Below, one piece after another: positions 8,371-15,883 of a DNA stretch of 51,018 bases (positions are counted from its first letter, which is position 1; each line of letters opens with the position of its first letter). Made by a program: the position numbers and the translations under genes. This DNA is from a virus, in IMG/VR virus record IMGVR_UViG_3300020383_000002, positions 1 to 51,018 of that record; one strand, 5' to 3'. The notes under the pieces were generated by a model that saw only the letters and a program-made list of their open reading frames with translations, was not told where the DNA came from and did no database searches.

Positions 8371-8416
8371 GTTATGTGATGCGTTTCTGCATCATTTACA
8401 TTAGAAATATATTTGG
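8371..8416 (+). promoter_or_regulatory. Promoter-like element copy B
   Basis: GTTATGTGATGCG at 8371-8383 and CATTAGAAA at 8399-8407, the same 28-base offset as the other copies. It lies just before the RBS of the gene at 8426, so it probably drives the group that includes the tRNA and the cyclotransferase gene. Confidence 0.65.
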
Positions 8417-8425
8417 AGAGTTGAT

Positions 8426-8728
8426 ATGAAAACCTTTTACCGTTGGCTGTTGAACCTGTTGTTTCGTATTGTATGGCCGCCTAACTGGGTTAGCTTAGGT
8501 TCAGTAGATTGGAACTACGACCGTTACTTGAACGATGCTATTGACCAACAGCTCCCAGTTAAAATAGGCAACCATACAACTATGCTGGGGTCAGCTGAGT
8601 TGTGGACAAGCAATTTCCCCTACTCATACGGTAATGTTTATTCTCAAGATAGGCGTATGCCTTGCCACTTGACTCGTTATCGTCTGCGCAGATACATCCA
8701 TAAGAGTGGCGGCAACCCTTTTAAATAA
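8426..8728 (+). CDS. Hypothetical protein
   Basis: 100 aa. N-terminal hydrophobic/aromatic stretch (YRWLLNLLFRIVWPPNW) followed by a basic C-terminus (RYRLRRYIHKSGG). RBS GGAGAG 5 bases before the ATG. No family recognised. It might be membrane associated through the N-terminus. Confidence 0.7.
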   Translation: MKTFYRWLLNLLFRIVWPPNWVSLGSVDWNYDRYLNDAIDQQLPVKIGNHTTMLGSAELWTSNFPYSYGNVYSQDRRMPCHLTRYRLRRYIHKSGGNPFK

Positions 8729-8737
8729 CCAGTTTAT

Positions 8738-8811
8738 GCCCCTGTAGCTCAATTGAATAGAGCATGTCCCTTCTAAGGACAGGGTTGTAGGTTTGAATCC
8801 TACCAGGGGCG
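8738..8811 (+). tRNA. tRNA-Arg (anticodon TCT)
   Basis: 74-base cloverleaf: acceptor GCCCCTG pairs with CAGGGGC, the D arm has GCTC/GAGC, the anticodon stem GTCC/GGAC encloses loop CTTCTAA with anticodon TCT, and the T arm is GTAGG-TTTGAAT-CCTAC. CCA is not encoded. It would read AGA codons, which are used in the phage late and early genes. It is the only tRNA I can see in the genome. Confidence 0.93.
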
Positions 8812-8831
8812 CTTATTCGTAAGGACTACCC

Positions 8832-9221
8832 ATGAAAACAGTGTTTGTGTATGGAAGCCTAAAGAAAGGCTTTGGAAACCATCGGCTCCTATCTGACCAG
8901 GAGCATATTGCTAATGGTCTTGTGGAAGGCTTTGATATGTATAGCCTTGGGCGGTTCCCTGGCATTAAGGAAGGGCAAGGCCGTGTCTTGGGTGAGCTAT
9001 ACCGTGTAGATGAAGATACGTTCCGTGCCTTAGACCGCTTGGAAGGCCACCCCGTTATGTATGAGCGTCAGCTTAACCTAATCACCACTGATGCAGGTGA
9101 CAAGGTTGAGGCATGGGTGTATGTCTATCAGGGTAGGACTACGGATAACGAGTCAATAGGAGAGGTATGGAGTCATGAACACTTACGCAAACAAACCTAT
9201 GCATCATGGCGTGAAGGTTAG
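8832..9221 (+). CDS. Gamma-glutamylcyclotransferase-like protein (GGCT/AIG2 fold)
   Basis: 129 aa. The N-terminus has the family signature VFVYGSLKKG at residues 4-13, and LDRLEGHPVMYER contains the expected catalytic Glu at residue 71. Family members release 5-oxoproline from gamma-glutamyl amines or peptides. In phiEco32-like phages such a gene accompanies amidoligase and ATP-grasp genes, as here (11.8-16.7 kb), suggesting it processes a gamma-glutamyl or similar amide intermediate. Substrate unknown. The following small gene overlaps its 3' end by 47 bases. Confidence 0.88.
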   Translation: MKTVFVYGSLKKGFGNHRLLSDQEHIANGLVEGFDMYSLGRFPGIKEGQGRVLGELYRVDEDTFRALDRLEGHPVMYERQLNLITTDAGDKVEAWVYVYQGRTTDNESIGEVWSHEHLRKQTYASWREG

Positions 9222-9357
9222 GAAGCTCTTCAATAAGCAATTCTACCTTAGTCGTGATGACTTTGAACTCCTAGTGCAGAAATGTGAGGAGGAGAACTAC
9301 ACTGTGAGACAAGCGGTGTGCTTCATTGACGCTTGGGGGGAATGGTTGGATGGCTAA
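9175..9357 (+). CDS. Hypothetical small protein
   Basis: 60 aa. ATG at 9175 is preceded by AGGAGAGG at 9158-9165 with a 9-base spacer, a good ribosome site inside the end of the cyclotransferase gene. The protein (RKLFNKQFYLSRDDFELLVQ) is charged and probably helical. No family recognised. It ends at the start of the next gene, consistent with a tightly packed early operon. Confidence 0.6.
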   Translation: MNTYANKPMHHGVKVRKLFNKQFYLSRDDFELLVQKCEEENYTVRQAVCFIDAWGEWLDG

Positions 9358-9571
9358 GTATCGCCTATGGTCTGCCAAGGAAAACTTCTACGCATGGTTT
9401 TCCTCTGAAGGTATTATGTTTAGCAGACAACTGCCTGAATCCCCCTATAAGTGCCTTCCTATGGAAGCTATTGGTAGGGTGATGGATACTGTCGCTAGAA
9501 CTAACAAAAACTACGAATGGGTGTTTGTGCCTTATGAACAAACCACGACGGACACGACCGAAGAAGGCTAA
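9350..9571 (+). CDS. Hypothetical small protein
   Basis: 73 aa from the ATG at 9350 (MAKYRLWSAKENFYAWFSS), which overlaps the previous stop codon; an earlier ATG in frame at 9326 lacks a better RBS. Rich in aromatics. No family recognised. Confidence 0.6.
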   Translation: MAKYRLWSAKENFYAWFSSEGIMFSRQLPESPYKCLPMEAIGRVMDTVARTNKNYEWVFVPYEQTTTDTTEEG

Positions 9572-9698
9572 GGTTTTTATCTGGCCTAACTTAACTGACG
9601 ACCAACTGACCGAGGTGGAAGCGGATTGTGTATACGCTGGGTATACAGCTAAGCGTAAGGTTAGAGTCGGTCGTGTTACATGCTATGAGGTGACGTGA
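9534..9698 (+). CDS. Hypothetical basic small protein
   Basis: 54 aa starting at ATG 9534 inside the end of the previous gene, N-terminus very basic (MNKPRRTRPKKAKVFIWPN). It lacks an obvious Shine-Dalgarno and would depend on coupling. The stop codon overlaps the next ATG (TGATG). Possible nucleic-acid contact through the basic tail. Confidence 0.5.
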   Translation: MNKPRRTRPKKAKVFIWPNLTDDQLTEVEADCVYAGYTAKRKVRVGRVTCYEVT

Positions 9699-9847
9699 TG
9701 ACAGTTTCTACGCCAACCAATGAATATCTAAGCTGGAGCCTACCTAGGTTGTGTATCGTGGTTAAGTGTTTACACGCTAGGGATAGTTCTCTTAAGTTTA
9801 GGATTAGACGCTACAAGGGTATATGGAATCTTAAGGTATATACCTAG
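9698..9847 (+). CDS. Hypothetical small protein
   Basis: 49 aa, starts on the TGATG overlap with the preceding gene and ends in the left edge of the AT-rich repeat element (stop within ACCTAG). Basic composition. Supported by coupling and by filling the gap; no family recognised. Confidence 0.45.
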   Translation: MTVSTPTNEYLSWSLPRLCIVVKCLHARDSSLKFRIRRYKGIWNLKVYT

Positions 9848-9969
9848 AATTATATCTGTTGGTTATTAACATTATTATAACCAACAGAACATATACCTTG
9901 TATATACCTAGTATATATATCTTAAAGGGCGTAATATTATATACTGGAAATTACAGAAAAACCCAGAAA
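9830..9969 (+). repeat. AT-rich double-hairpin element, copy 1
   Basis: About 140 bases that align in the same orientation with 46320-46443 at roughly 80% identity. Parts in order: palindrome AGGTATATACCT; hairpin 1 CTGTTGGTTAT (9856-9866) with ATAACCAACAG (9877-9887); hairpin 2 CTAGTATATA with TATATACTGG; conserved tail AAACCCAGAAA. In hairpin 2 the A of copy 2 is a G here, which keeps a G.U pair in plus-strand RNA. Candidate replication origin, recombination site, structured RNA or small mobile element. Confidence 0.8.
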
Positions 9970-9989
9970 AATAATTGGAGAAAATTGCT

Positions 9990-10181
9990 ATGGCCTTGTT
10001 TTCTTTGAAGCGTATCTTTGATAGAGAGGCAGAGATTATCCGACTAAGGAGAGCTAATAAGGGTATACAAGAGGCTTGGCTTTCTCAGCCTTATGTATGC
10101 AAGGGGGAGTTAGGAGGGAAGGATATTATTCTTTACGACCCCCTTACCCAAGAGTATCACACTTATGAGAAAACACGTTAG
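9990..10181 (+). CDS. Hypothetical protein
   Basis: 63 aa from ATG 9990, chosen because TTGGAG lies 9 bases upstream (a TTG start at 9975 is possible but has no RBS). Contains a basic helix (FDREAEIIRLRRANKGIQEAW). Lies directly downstream of the duplicated hairpin element. No family recognised. Confidence 0.6.
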   Translation: MALFSLKRIFDREAEIIRLRRANKGIQEAWLSQPYVCKGELGGKDIILYDPLTQEYHTYEKTR

Positions 10182-10183
10182 CA

Positions 10184-10227
10184 GTTATGTGATGCGTCTT
10201 AGGCTGATTTCTGCTGCAAAATAATTT
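10184..10227 (+). promoter_or_regulatory. Promoter-like element copy C
   Basis: GTTATGTGATGCG at 10184-10196 and TGCTGCAAA at 10212-10220, same spacing as copies A, B and D. It would drive the genes from 10240/10319 onward. Confidence 0.65.
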
Positions 10228-10239
10228 CTGGAATCGAGC

Positions 10240-10308
10240 ATGAATCGAATTGAAATGATTGCATTGGCAATCTTTGTTGTATCCATCAGCTACGCTATTA
10301 TGCGTTAG
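10240..10308 (+). CDS. Possible membrane micropeptide
   Basis: 22 codons encoding a mostly hydrophobic peptide (MNRIEMIALAIFVVSISYAI), directly after promoter element C. RBS is weak (GAATCGAG). May be a leader peptide or toxin-like transmembrane peptide; low confidence. Confidence 0.3.
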   Translation: MNRIEMIALAIFVVSISYAIMR

Positions 10309-10318
10309 GAGTTGTAAC

Positions 10319-10558
10319 ATGAACGGTAAACAAGCACGCCACCTGCGTAACCTCATCAACACTGAAGCTGCTGACCTAGCTGAAGTGAAGTATCAACAGA
10401 CCAACAAGCGTACTAAGAACCTTGTTGTTGGCTTTACAGCGTCAGGTGAGGAACGAACAGTTCCTTATGAAACATTCACTATTGAAATGGACGCTTGTAA
10501 GCGTAAACTCTACCAGAAAGCTAAGCAACTCCACTACAAGTTCTTAGCACTGGCCTGA
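10319..10558 (+). CDS. Hypothetical protein
   Basis: 79 aa starting at ATG 10319, chosen because TAGGAG lies 7 bases upstream; in-frame sequence further upstream has no RBS. Helical and basic (NGKQARHLRNLINTEAADLAEVKY, C-terminal ACKRKLYQKAKQLHYKF). It could be a small DNA- or RNA-binding protein. No family recognised. Confidence 0.7.
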   Translation: MNGKQARHLRNLINTEAADLAEVKYQQTNKRTKNLVVGFTASGEERTVPYETFTIEMDACKRKLYQKAKQLHYKFLALA

Positions 10559-10583
10559 ATGTAGCTCTATAACGCCCTGTAAG

Positions 10584-10600
10584 CCTCTCTGAGGGGTTTT
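10584..10600 (+). terminator. Possible rho-independent terminator
   Basis: CCTC-TCT-GAGG hairpin followed by GGTTTT, nested inside an outer GCCCT (10574)/AGGGC (10601) pairing. Sits in the gap between two hypothetical genes. The stem is short, so moderate confidence. Confidence 0.45.
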
Positions 10601-10639
10601 AGGGCTTAACCTAACCCAACACACTAGGTAGGTGTTAAA

Positions 10640-11737
10640 ATGTCTCAGAGCGCTTCTTTTAAAGCGGGTGATAAAGTCATTATGGTGGCCAAGGAGCCTA
10701 AATGGGGGCATACTTTACGAATGAGTAGGTGGATTAGAGATAAAACCATCCTAACTATCGACCATGTTATAGATAGTGCCCGAGTAATTATTGATGACCT
10801 AGCTGTAAGCCCCTCTACCCTAGTCTATGCTGATCCTGAGCTTATGGCGAAGATGGAAGCTGAACGTAAGGCAGAGGCTGAGCGCTTAGCTAAGATGGAC
10901 AAAGGGAAGTACATTAGCCAAGCTAAGGCTTTACTAAAAGCTGTACGCCAGCGTAGCGACAATGGCATTGCTGTTCACGCTAAGTATAAACAAGAGCCGA
11001 GCGTAAGTTACGGCCCATGTCACGGATTTGTACGTAACAATGGCTGTGCTAAAACAATGGCTCTTGTCACCCTGATCAATCGTACTAAGAGCCAACATGG
11101 CTATAAACAGGTTGATGAGAAAATTGCTATCCGTTGGTTTGATTTCATCTTCAACCGTAGCCCTTGGGCTGATTGTTTTGAAGAGAAAAATGCCTTAGTT
11201 GCATGGAACAGTTTCTCTGTCTCCATGAACGTGTCAGCCCCAGCTAATCTATTGCAGGGGGCGCTAATGACAACACGCCATACATGGGAAAAGAACACCC
11301 GTGTAGAGCTTTGGTATAAGTTGGTTAACCTAGGTGTGGATGAGCGTCATGCCTTCCTAGCTATGAACTTCGCTTGTGCTGATGGGGATAGCATCACGAT
11401 ATCTGCCTTAGCTTCTGACCACTCTCCTGTTGATGCACACCGCATCACTAAGAAGGGTGTCAACCTTTTCATGTCCAAGCCTTACAAGAAAAACTTAACC
11501 GACCCTTATAACAAGGACGGTAATTACTCAGGCGTTAAGGCCATGTGGGAAGTGGGTAGCCAAACAGTTATTGAAGGGTTTCGTAAAGCCTTCATAAAAG
11601 CCTGTCAGGAGCCTTCTAAGGCTGTTGTTATCAACCCCTTTATGAAGGCCAAGAAGAGCGCGAAAAAGACTTCTAGCATGTCTGTTGAGCGATATGCAGC
11701 CTTTGTAACATCATTCTTTACTGAACTTACTGCTTAA
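10640..11737 (+). CDS. Hypothetical protein upstream of amide-ligase cluster
   Basis: 365 aa with RBS AGGTAGG. Residues ~70-95 are a charged coiled-coil stretch (MAKMEAERKAEAERLAKMDK) and the C-terminus is Lys-rich (MKAKKSAKKTSSMS). The middle contains GPCHGFVRNNGCAKT. No recognised family. It immediately precedes the class II glutamine amidotransferase gene and may belong to the same transcription unit. Confidence 0.75.
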   Translation: MSQSASFKAGDKVIMVAKEPKWGHTLRMSRWIRDKTILTIDHVIDSARVIIDDLAVSPSTLVYADPELMAKMEAERKAEAERLAKMDKGKYISQAKALLKAVRQRSDNGIAVHAKYKQEPSVSYGPCHGFVRNNGCAKTMALVTLINRTKSQHGYKQVDEKIAIRWFDFIFNRSPWADCFEEKNALVAWNSFSVSMNVSAPANLLQGALMTTRHTWEKNTRVELWYKLVNLGVDERHAFLAMNFACADGDSITISALASDHSPVDAHRITKKGVNLFMSKPYKKNLTDPYNKDGNYSGVKAMWEVGSQTVIEGFRKAFIKACQEPSKAVVINPFMKAKKSAKKTSSMSVERYAAFVTSFFTELTA

Positions 11738-11766
11738 AGAGTTATACACTCTAGGAGGATAGTATC

Positions 11767-13035
11767 ATTTGTGGCTTAGTTGGCGTAGCTGGTGACATTA
11801 ACGCACCAGAGAAGAAAGCCTTTAAAGACCTTCTTCATCTGGACATTCTACGTGGCCCACACTCCACTGGTGTGGCTTCAATCAATGCAACTGGGTGGAA
11901 CCTAGTTAAAAAGAAGGGGAATGCTTGGGACTTGTTCGACACCAAAGCATACGATGAGGTAATGCGTCCCATCTCTTACGCTCTGATTGGGCACAATCGG
12001 TACGCTACCAAGGGTAAGATAAATAACATCAACGCCCACCCCTTTGAATTTGAGCATGTGGTAGGTGCCCATAACGGAACTATCCGTGGGCAGTGGCGAC
12101 TTCCTGACTCTACTGACTTCGAGGTGGACAGTGAGAATATCTTCCACTCTATTGAGACAATGGGACTAGAATCCACACTGGCTGTCTTAGATGGTGCTTA
12201 CGCTTTAACCTATTGGGATAAGCGCACAGAGGAACTTATCCTCTTGCGTAACTCAGAGCGTGAGTTGTCATACTGCTACTCTAAAGATGGCTCTGCCCTC
12301 TTCTGGGCAAGCGAACCTTGGATGTTGCATGTTGCCTTGAGCAGGAACAATGTGAAGTATGGGGAGGTATTTGATGTAGCTCCTTGCCATATCCATCGCT
12401 TCACTTTCCCTCTCAAGTATCAGAAAGATTCACAGGTTAGCTGCTCCATCCAGAAGTTCAAGGAGTTCATCCCCCCTAAGCCTGCTACCACCGCTTATAA
12501 CAGTCCTTATAAGGCGGGTGGTACAAAAAAGCTCGAAGACAAGACAGGAAAGACAGACGAAGTAAGCAAGGTGAAAGACCTCCTTGGTAAACGTATACAG
12601 TTTATCATTGATGGAGTGGCATACACCACTAACCGCCATGCTTACATCTCTGGTACAGCCCTTGAGTATGAGGGCGTAGAGGTTAAGCTCTACCCTCTGC
12701 CACAGAGTAAGCTGTGGAAGGAGCTTATTGCCCTGTCAGGTGACACAATCTTTGAAGGGGATGTAGCTTCCACTGTCCTGTCGGCTAACCAAGTGACTGT
12801 GAACTATCAGACAGTTGAAGAGGTAGAAGATACAGATGAAGACACCATCCTTGGGTATGAGAACAAGTACCTAACAGAGCAGCAATACTTAGAGAAGACG
12901 CATAAAGGCTGTGCTTGGTGTGCGTCTCCTGCTGGATTAAGCCAAGCACAAACAATCATGTGGATTAACCACGACACCTTTGTCTGTGAAGATTGCTCTA
13001 CTACAGACGAAGTGAAAGAACATTTACAGGGGTAG
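11767..13035 (+). CDS. Class II glutamine amidotransferase (Ntn hydrolase), ATT start
   Basis: 422 aa. Frame begins ATT-TGT-GGC, i.e. (M)CGLVGVAGDI, which places the catalytic Cys of class II amidotransferases at residue 2 so it becomes N-terminal after Met removal. The conserved HNRYATKG and GAHNGTI motifs follow at about residues 76-110. An in-frame TAG lies five codons upstream and there is no ATG, GTG or TTG before the Cys, so ATT is the likely start; TAGGAGG is 8 bases upstream. The C-terminus carries CAWC...CEDC, a probable zinc ribbon. The enzyme would supply ammonia from glutamine, probably to the neighbouring COOH-NH2 ligases. Confidence 0.9.
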   Translation: MCGLVGVAGDINAPEKKAFKDLLHLDILRGPHSTGVASINATGWNLVKKKGNAWDLFDTKAYDEVMRPISYALIGHNRYATKGKINNINAHPFEFEHVVGAHNGTIRGQWRLPDSTDFEVDSENIFHSIETMGLESTLAVLDGAYALTYWDKRTEELILLRNSERELSYCYSKDGSALFWASEPWMLHVALSRNNVKYGEVFDVAPCHIHRFTFPLKYQKDSQVSCSIQKFKEFIPPKPATTAYNSPYKAGGTKKLEDKTGKTDEVSKVKDLLGKRIQFIIDGVAYTTNRHAYISGTALEYEGVEVKLYPLPQSKLWKELIALSGDTIFEGDVASTVLSANQVTVNYQTVEEVEDTDEDTILGYENKYLTEQQYLEKTHKGCAWCASPAGLSQAQTIMWINHDTFVCEDCSTTDEVKEHLQG

Positions 13036-13037
13036 TT

Positions 13038-13232
13038 ATGAAGAAATACGGGTACAAAGAGGCCAAAGTGCTAGAGGCCGATAGCTTCTGGAAATACCAT
13101 ATCTATGGTAAAAAGTTTGGTATTTGGTGGAAAATTGGGGGTAGGGATACCCTATCCAGCGCTCGATCAATGGCTACCGGAGCTTTAAAACCTGATAACT
13201 GCGTTTTACACATTAAATCTGAGGAGAAGTAA
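13038..13232 (+). CDS. Hypothetical small protein
   Basis: 64 aa from ATG 13038 two bases after the amidotransferase stop, with CAGGGG upstream. Aromatic and basic (SFWKYHIYGKKFGIWWKIGG). Located between the amidotransferase and the first ligase, so perhaps a subunit of that system. No family recognised. Confidence 0.65.
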   Translation: MKKYGYKEAKVLEADSFWKYHIYGKKFGIWWKIGGRDTLSSARSMATGALKPDNCVLHIKSEEK

Positions 13233-13234
13233 AC

Positions 13235-14068
13235 ATGGCTACTCGTAACGTAATGGTTGGTTGTGATCCTGAGCTGTTTCTGCGTAAAGACGATTCTTTC
13301 GTCTCAGCTTACGGCCTCATCCCTGGTACTAAGGCAGACCCCCACCGTGTACGGTCTGGTGCTGTACAGGTGGATGGTATGGCTGTTGAGTTTAACATTG
13401 AACCTGCCACCACACTACGTGGGTTTAAGTCTCGCATCAAAGCTGTACGCCGTCAGTTAGAGGCTATGCTAGAGGGCTATGAGTTGGTTTCTAGCCCCAT
13501 TGCTCACTTCGATGAGGCATACATGCGTAGTCAGCCAGAGGAAGCCTTAGAGCTAGGCTGTGACCCTGACTACAACGCTTACACAGGGGAGGCTAACGAG
13601 CGTCCTAACGGTAACGTCTCTTTCCGTACAGCAGGGGGTCACGTTCATATTGGCTGGACTACAGATGCTCCTCTTGACCACCCAGACCACGTAGAGGCAT
13701 GTCGTATGCTGACTCGTGAGCTGGACTTCTACCTAGGTGTCCCCTCCTTGTTCTGGGATACAGAGGATGGTCGTCGGGCTATGTATGGTAAGGCAGGGGC
13801 TTTCCGCTCTAAGTCTTATGGTGTTGAGTACCGTAGCCTGAGTAATGCTTGGCTGGCAGATGATGACATCATGGGGTTTGTATTCAAGCAGACACAGAAA
13901 GCCTTTAAGAATTTGGTAGATGGGCATTCCCTCTACAATAAGTCCAGCAATGCTGCTAAAACTGCTGTTGATAATAACGACCGTGAACTAGCCCAGGCCA
14001 TCCTTAACCATGAGGGAGCGATTCTAGATGGAGTAGAGGAGCTGTTTGCACGTATTACAGGAGAGTAA
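13235..14068 (+). CDS. phiEco32-type COOH-NH2 ligase (type 2)
   Basis: 277 aa. Family features visible: GCDPELFL at residues 9-16, VDGMAVEFNIEP near 48-59, and RTAGGHVHIGW near 131-141, the metal/ATP-binding signature of glutamine-synthetase-like carboxylate-amine ligases first described in phage phiEco32. Expected to activate a carboxylate with ATP and join it to an amine. It sits in a five-enzyme amide cluster, two bases after the preceding small gene, with RBS GAGGAG. Substrate unknown; peptide tag, small metabolite or DNA/protein modification are all possible. Confidence 0.88.
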   Translation: MATRNVMVGCDPELFLRKDDSFVSAYGLIPGTKADPHRVRSGAVQVDGMAVEFNIEPATTLRGFKSRIKAVRRQLEAMLEGYELVSSPIAHFDEAYMRSQPEEALELGCDPDYNAYTGEANERPNGNVSFRTAGGHVHIGWTTDAPLDHPDHVEACRMLTRELDFYLGVPSLFWDTEDGRRAMYGKAGAFRSKSYGVEYRSLSNAWLADDDIMGFVFKQTQKAFKNLVDGHSLYNKSSNAAKTAVDNNDRELAQAILNHEGAILDGVEELFARITGE

Positions 14069-14069
14069 T

Positions 14070-14648
14070 ATGCTCTTTGACAACATGCGAGACGCTATTA
14101 GTCGTCTCTCAGACACAGTGGTAACCTACCGAGGCAAGGCCATGTTTGTTGAGGGCATCACCGATAACTTAGAGTTATCGGGTTTCCTCATCCTAGGGCG
14201 TGAGCCTGTTGTAGCTTCACAGGACGACCCTTCCCTTAACATGGCTTGCCCTGAGGTAGGGTTTGTCAACACTGAAAGCGGTGCTCACTACTTCATGCGT
14301 CAGCCTATGAGACGCTGGAAACAAGGCATCGACTTCCGTGCCCTTGTATGCCCCTACTCAGGTATCCGCCCTCGTGGCCTCCTCACTCTTGAGGATTTGG
14401 CGAAGTGTTTAGAAAATGTCTACCCCAGCTTTGAGGAGGCTTCCCATACACAACGTAGTCTCAACCCTTTTAAGCAGAGGGAAGAGCTACATAGTCTAGC
14501 CTTTTGTAAGACATTCTCTGTAAGCGAGGGGCCGAGTGGCCTCTTGCTTAACTACAAGGGGCGTGAGGTGGGGGTTGTAGAGAGAGGCAACCCTGTACTA
14601 GCCCCTAAGTTTGAATGGCTACGTGAGTCTCTACAGGAGGCTATGTAA
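14070..14648 (+). CDS. Hypothetical protein in amide-ligase cluster
   Basis: 192 aa, ATG 14070 chosen over an upstream in-frame start because AGGAGAG precedes it. Sequence includes VTYRGKAMFVEGI and SEGPSGLLLNYKGREVGVV, suggesting a beta-rich fold. No family recognised. Starts directly after the type-2 ligase and its stop overlaps the next gene (TAATG), so it is co-translated with the cluster. Confidence 0.75.
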   Translation: MLFDNMRDAISRLSDTVVTYRGKAMFVEGITDNLELSGFLILGREPVVASQDDPSLNMACPEVGFVNTESGAHYFMRQPMRRWKQGIDFRALVCPYSGIRPRGLLTLEDLAKCLENVYPSFEEASHTQRSLNPFKQREELHSLAFCKTFSVSEGPSGLLLNYKGREVGVVERGNPVLAPKFEWLRESLQEAM

Positions 14649-14860
14649 TGGCTAGAAAATTATTCTTTGCAAAGGTTAATGACACACCACGGATGAGGCA
14701 TTACCGAGTCTCTGGACTGATTGGGGGCACTGTTGTGGTGTATAAGAACCTCTCCACAGACACGGTGGTTTTTCTTGAAAGAAGGCGGATTACAGAATAT
14801 GGTTTTCTGGAACATTGTGGCGGAATAGTTGGCCTTGACTACACCCTCTTACACGATTGA
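14648..14860 (+). CDS. Hypothetical small protein in amide-ligase cluster
   Basis: 70 aa, starting on a TAATG overlap with AGGAGG upstream. Predicted beta-strand rich (HYRVSGLIGGTVVVYKNLSTDTVVFLERR). Might be an accessory or acceptor protein for the ligases, but only context supports this. Confidence 0.65.
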   Translation: MARKLFFAKVNDTPRMRHYRVSGLIGGTVVVYKNLSTDTVVFLERRRITEYGFLEHCGGIVGLDYTLLHD

Positions 14861-14870
14861 GGAGATTAAC

Positions 14871-15770
14871 ATGACAGTGGCTAAGATGTTTGGGCTACGT
14901 AGAACATGCAATGCAGATGTAGGTATTGAGATTGAAGTGGAAGGCAAGCGTCTCCCATACGACCGAGTGAGCAGCACATACTGGCATGTAGAAGGGGACG
15001 GTAGCCTACGTGGTGATGGCTTAGAGAACGCCTGTGAGTTTGTACTGGCAGAGCCTATGTCTCTTGGTAAGGCTAAGGATGCGTTAGTACACTTGGATGA
15101 CTGTTACGAGAAGAACAAGTCTGTGGTTAACGACTCTCCTCGTGCTGGTGTACACATCCACGTTAACTGCCAGAATCTCTCTCTCCTTGAGCTGTATAAC
15201 TTCATCACTGCCTATCTCATCTTTGAGAACTGCCTTGTATCTTTCTGCGGGCCAGATCGTGAGGGCAACCTCTTCTGCTTACGAGCTAAGGATGCTGAAT
15301 ACCTCATCTACTCTCTATGCCGTGCATTAGAGACAGGTTCTTATCGGCGTACTCTATGTACTGATGAGTTACGTTATGCCTCTATGAACGTCCGTGCCCT
15401 AGGTTCTTATGGCTCTCTTGAGTTCCGAGCTATGAGAGGCACCCGAGACATGGGCAGAATTGCTCTGTGGGCAGAGATTCTAGTTAACTTGAGGGATAGG
15501 TCAGTTTCTTTCCAAAACCCCGTAGAGATGATTATGGAGAGTTCTGAGGGGGGCTTTGAAGCATTGGCTGAGAAGTTATTTGGAGAGCACGCTAGTGTCA
15601 TCTATGCTCAACCTGACTGGCAGGCTAAGGCTGTAGAGGGTATGCGGAGAGCACAAGAGGTTGCCTTCTCTGGGGATTGGGAGGAGATTGCCAGCCTCCC
15701 AAAGCGCCAAGTTGGGGGCGTGACAGTGACAGAGGATTGGGACGACGACTTCCCCCCGATAGACTTTTAA
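14871..15770 (+). CDS. Amidoligase family enzyme
   Basis: 299 aa from ATG 14871 (GAGGAG upstream; a frame extension to 14829 overlaps the previous gene and has no RBS). Motifs typical of the putative amidoligase family: VGIEIEVEGKR near residue 15, AGVHIHVNCQN near 90, and SLEFRAMRGTRDM near 195. The family shares the glutamine-synthetase-like ATP/Mg fold and forms amide or peptide bonds. Together with the type-2 ligase it gives this phage two different carboxylate-amine ligases. Confidence 0.85.
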   Translation: MTVAKMFGLRRTCNADVGIEIEVEGKRLPYDRVSSTYWHVEGDGSLRGDGLENACEFVLAEPMSLGKAKDALVHLDDCYEKNKSVVNDSPRAGVHIHVNCQNLSLLELYNFITAYLIFENCLVSFCGPDREGNLFCLRAKDAEYLIYSLCRALETGSYRRTLCTDELRYASMNVRALGSYGSLEFRAMRGTRDMGRIALWAEILVNLRDRSVSFQNPVEMIMESSEGGFEALAEKLFGEHASVIYAQPDWQAKAVEGMRRAQEVAFSGDWEEIASLPKRQVGGVTVTEDWDDDFPPIDF

Positions 15771-15811
15771 CCGCTGAGGAAATAGCTAATAGCTGGACAG
15801 AAGCTAGAGAA

Positions 15812-15883
15812 ATGCCCTCAACCCGACACACCATTACCTTCGATGAAGCAGTTGATCTTGGACTAATTAGAGGTTATCACTAA
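15812..15883 (+). CDS. Possible small ORF between ligase genes
   Basis: Short frame (MPSTRHTITFDEAVDLGLIR) ending on a TAATG overlap with the ATP-grasp gene. The frame is open further upstream into the amidoligase gene without a convincing start. It may be a real coupled small gene or only coupling sequence. Confidence 0.3.
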   Translation: MPSTRHTITFDEAVDLGLIRGYH

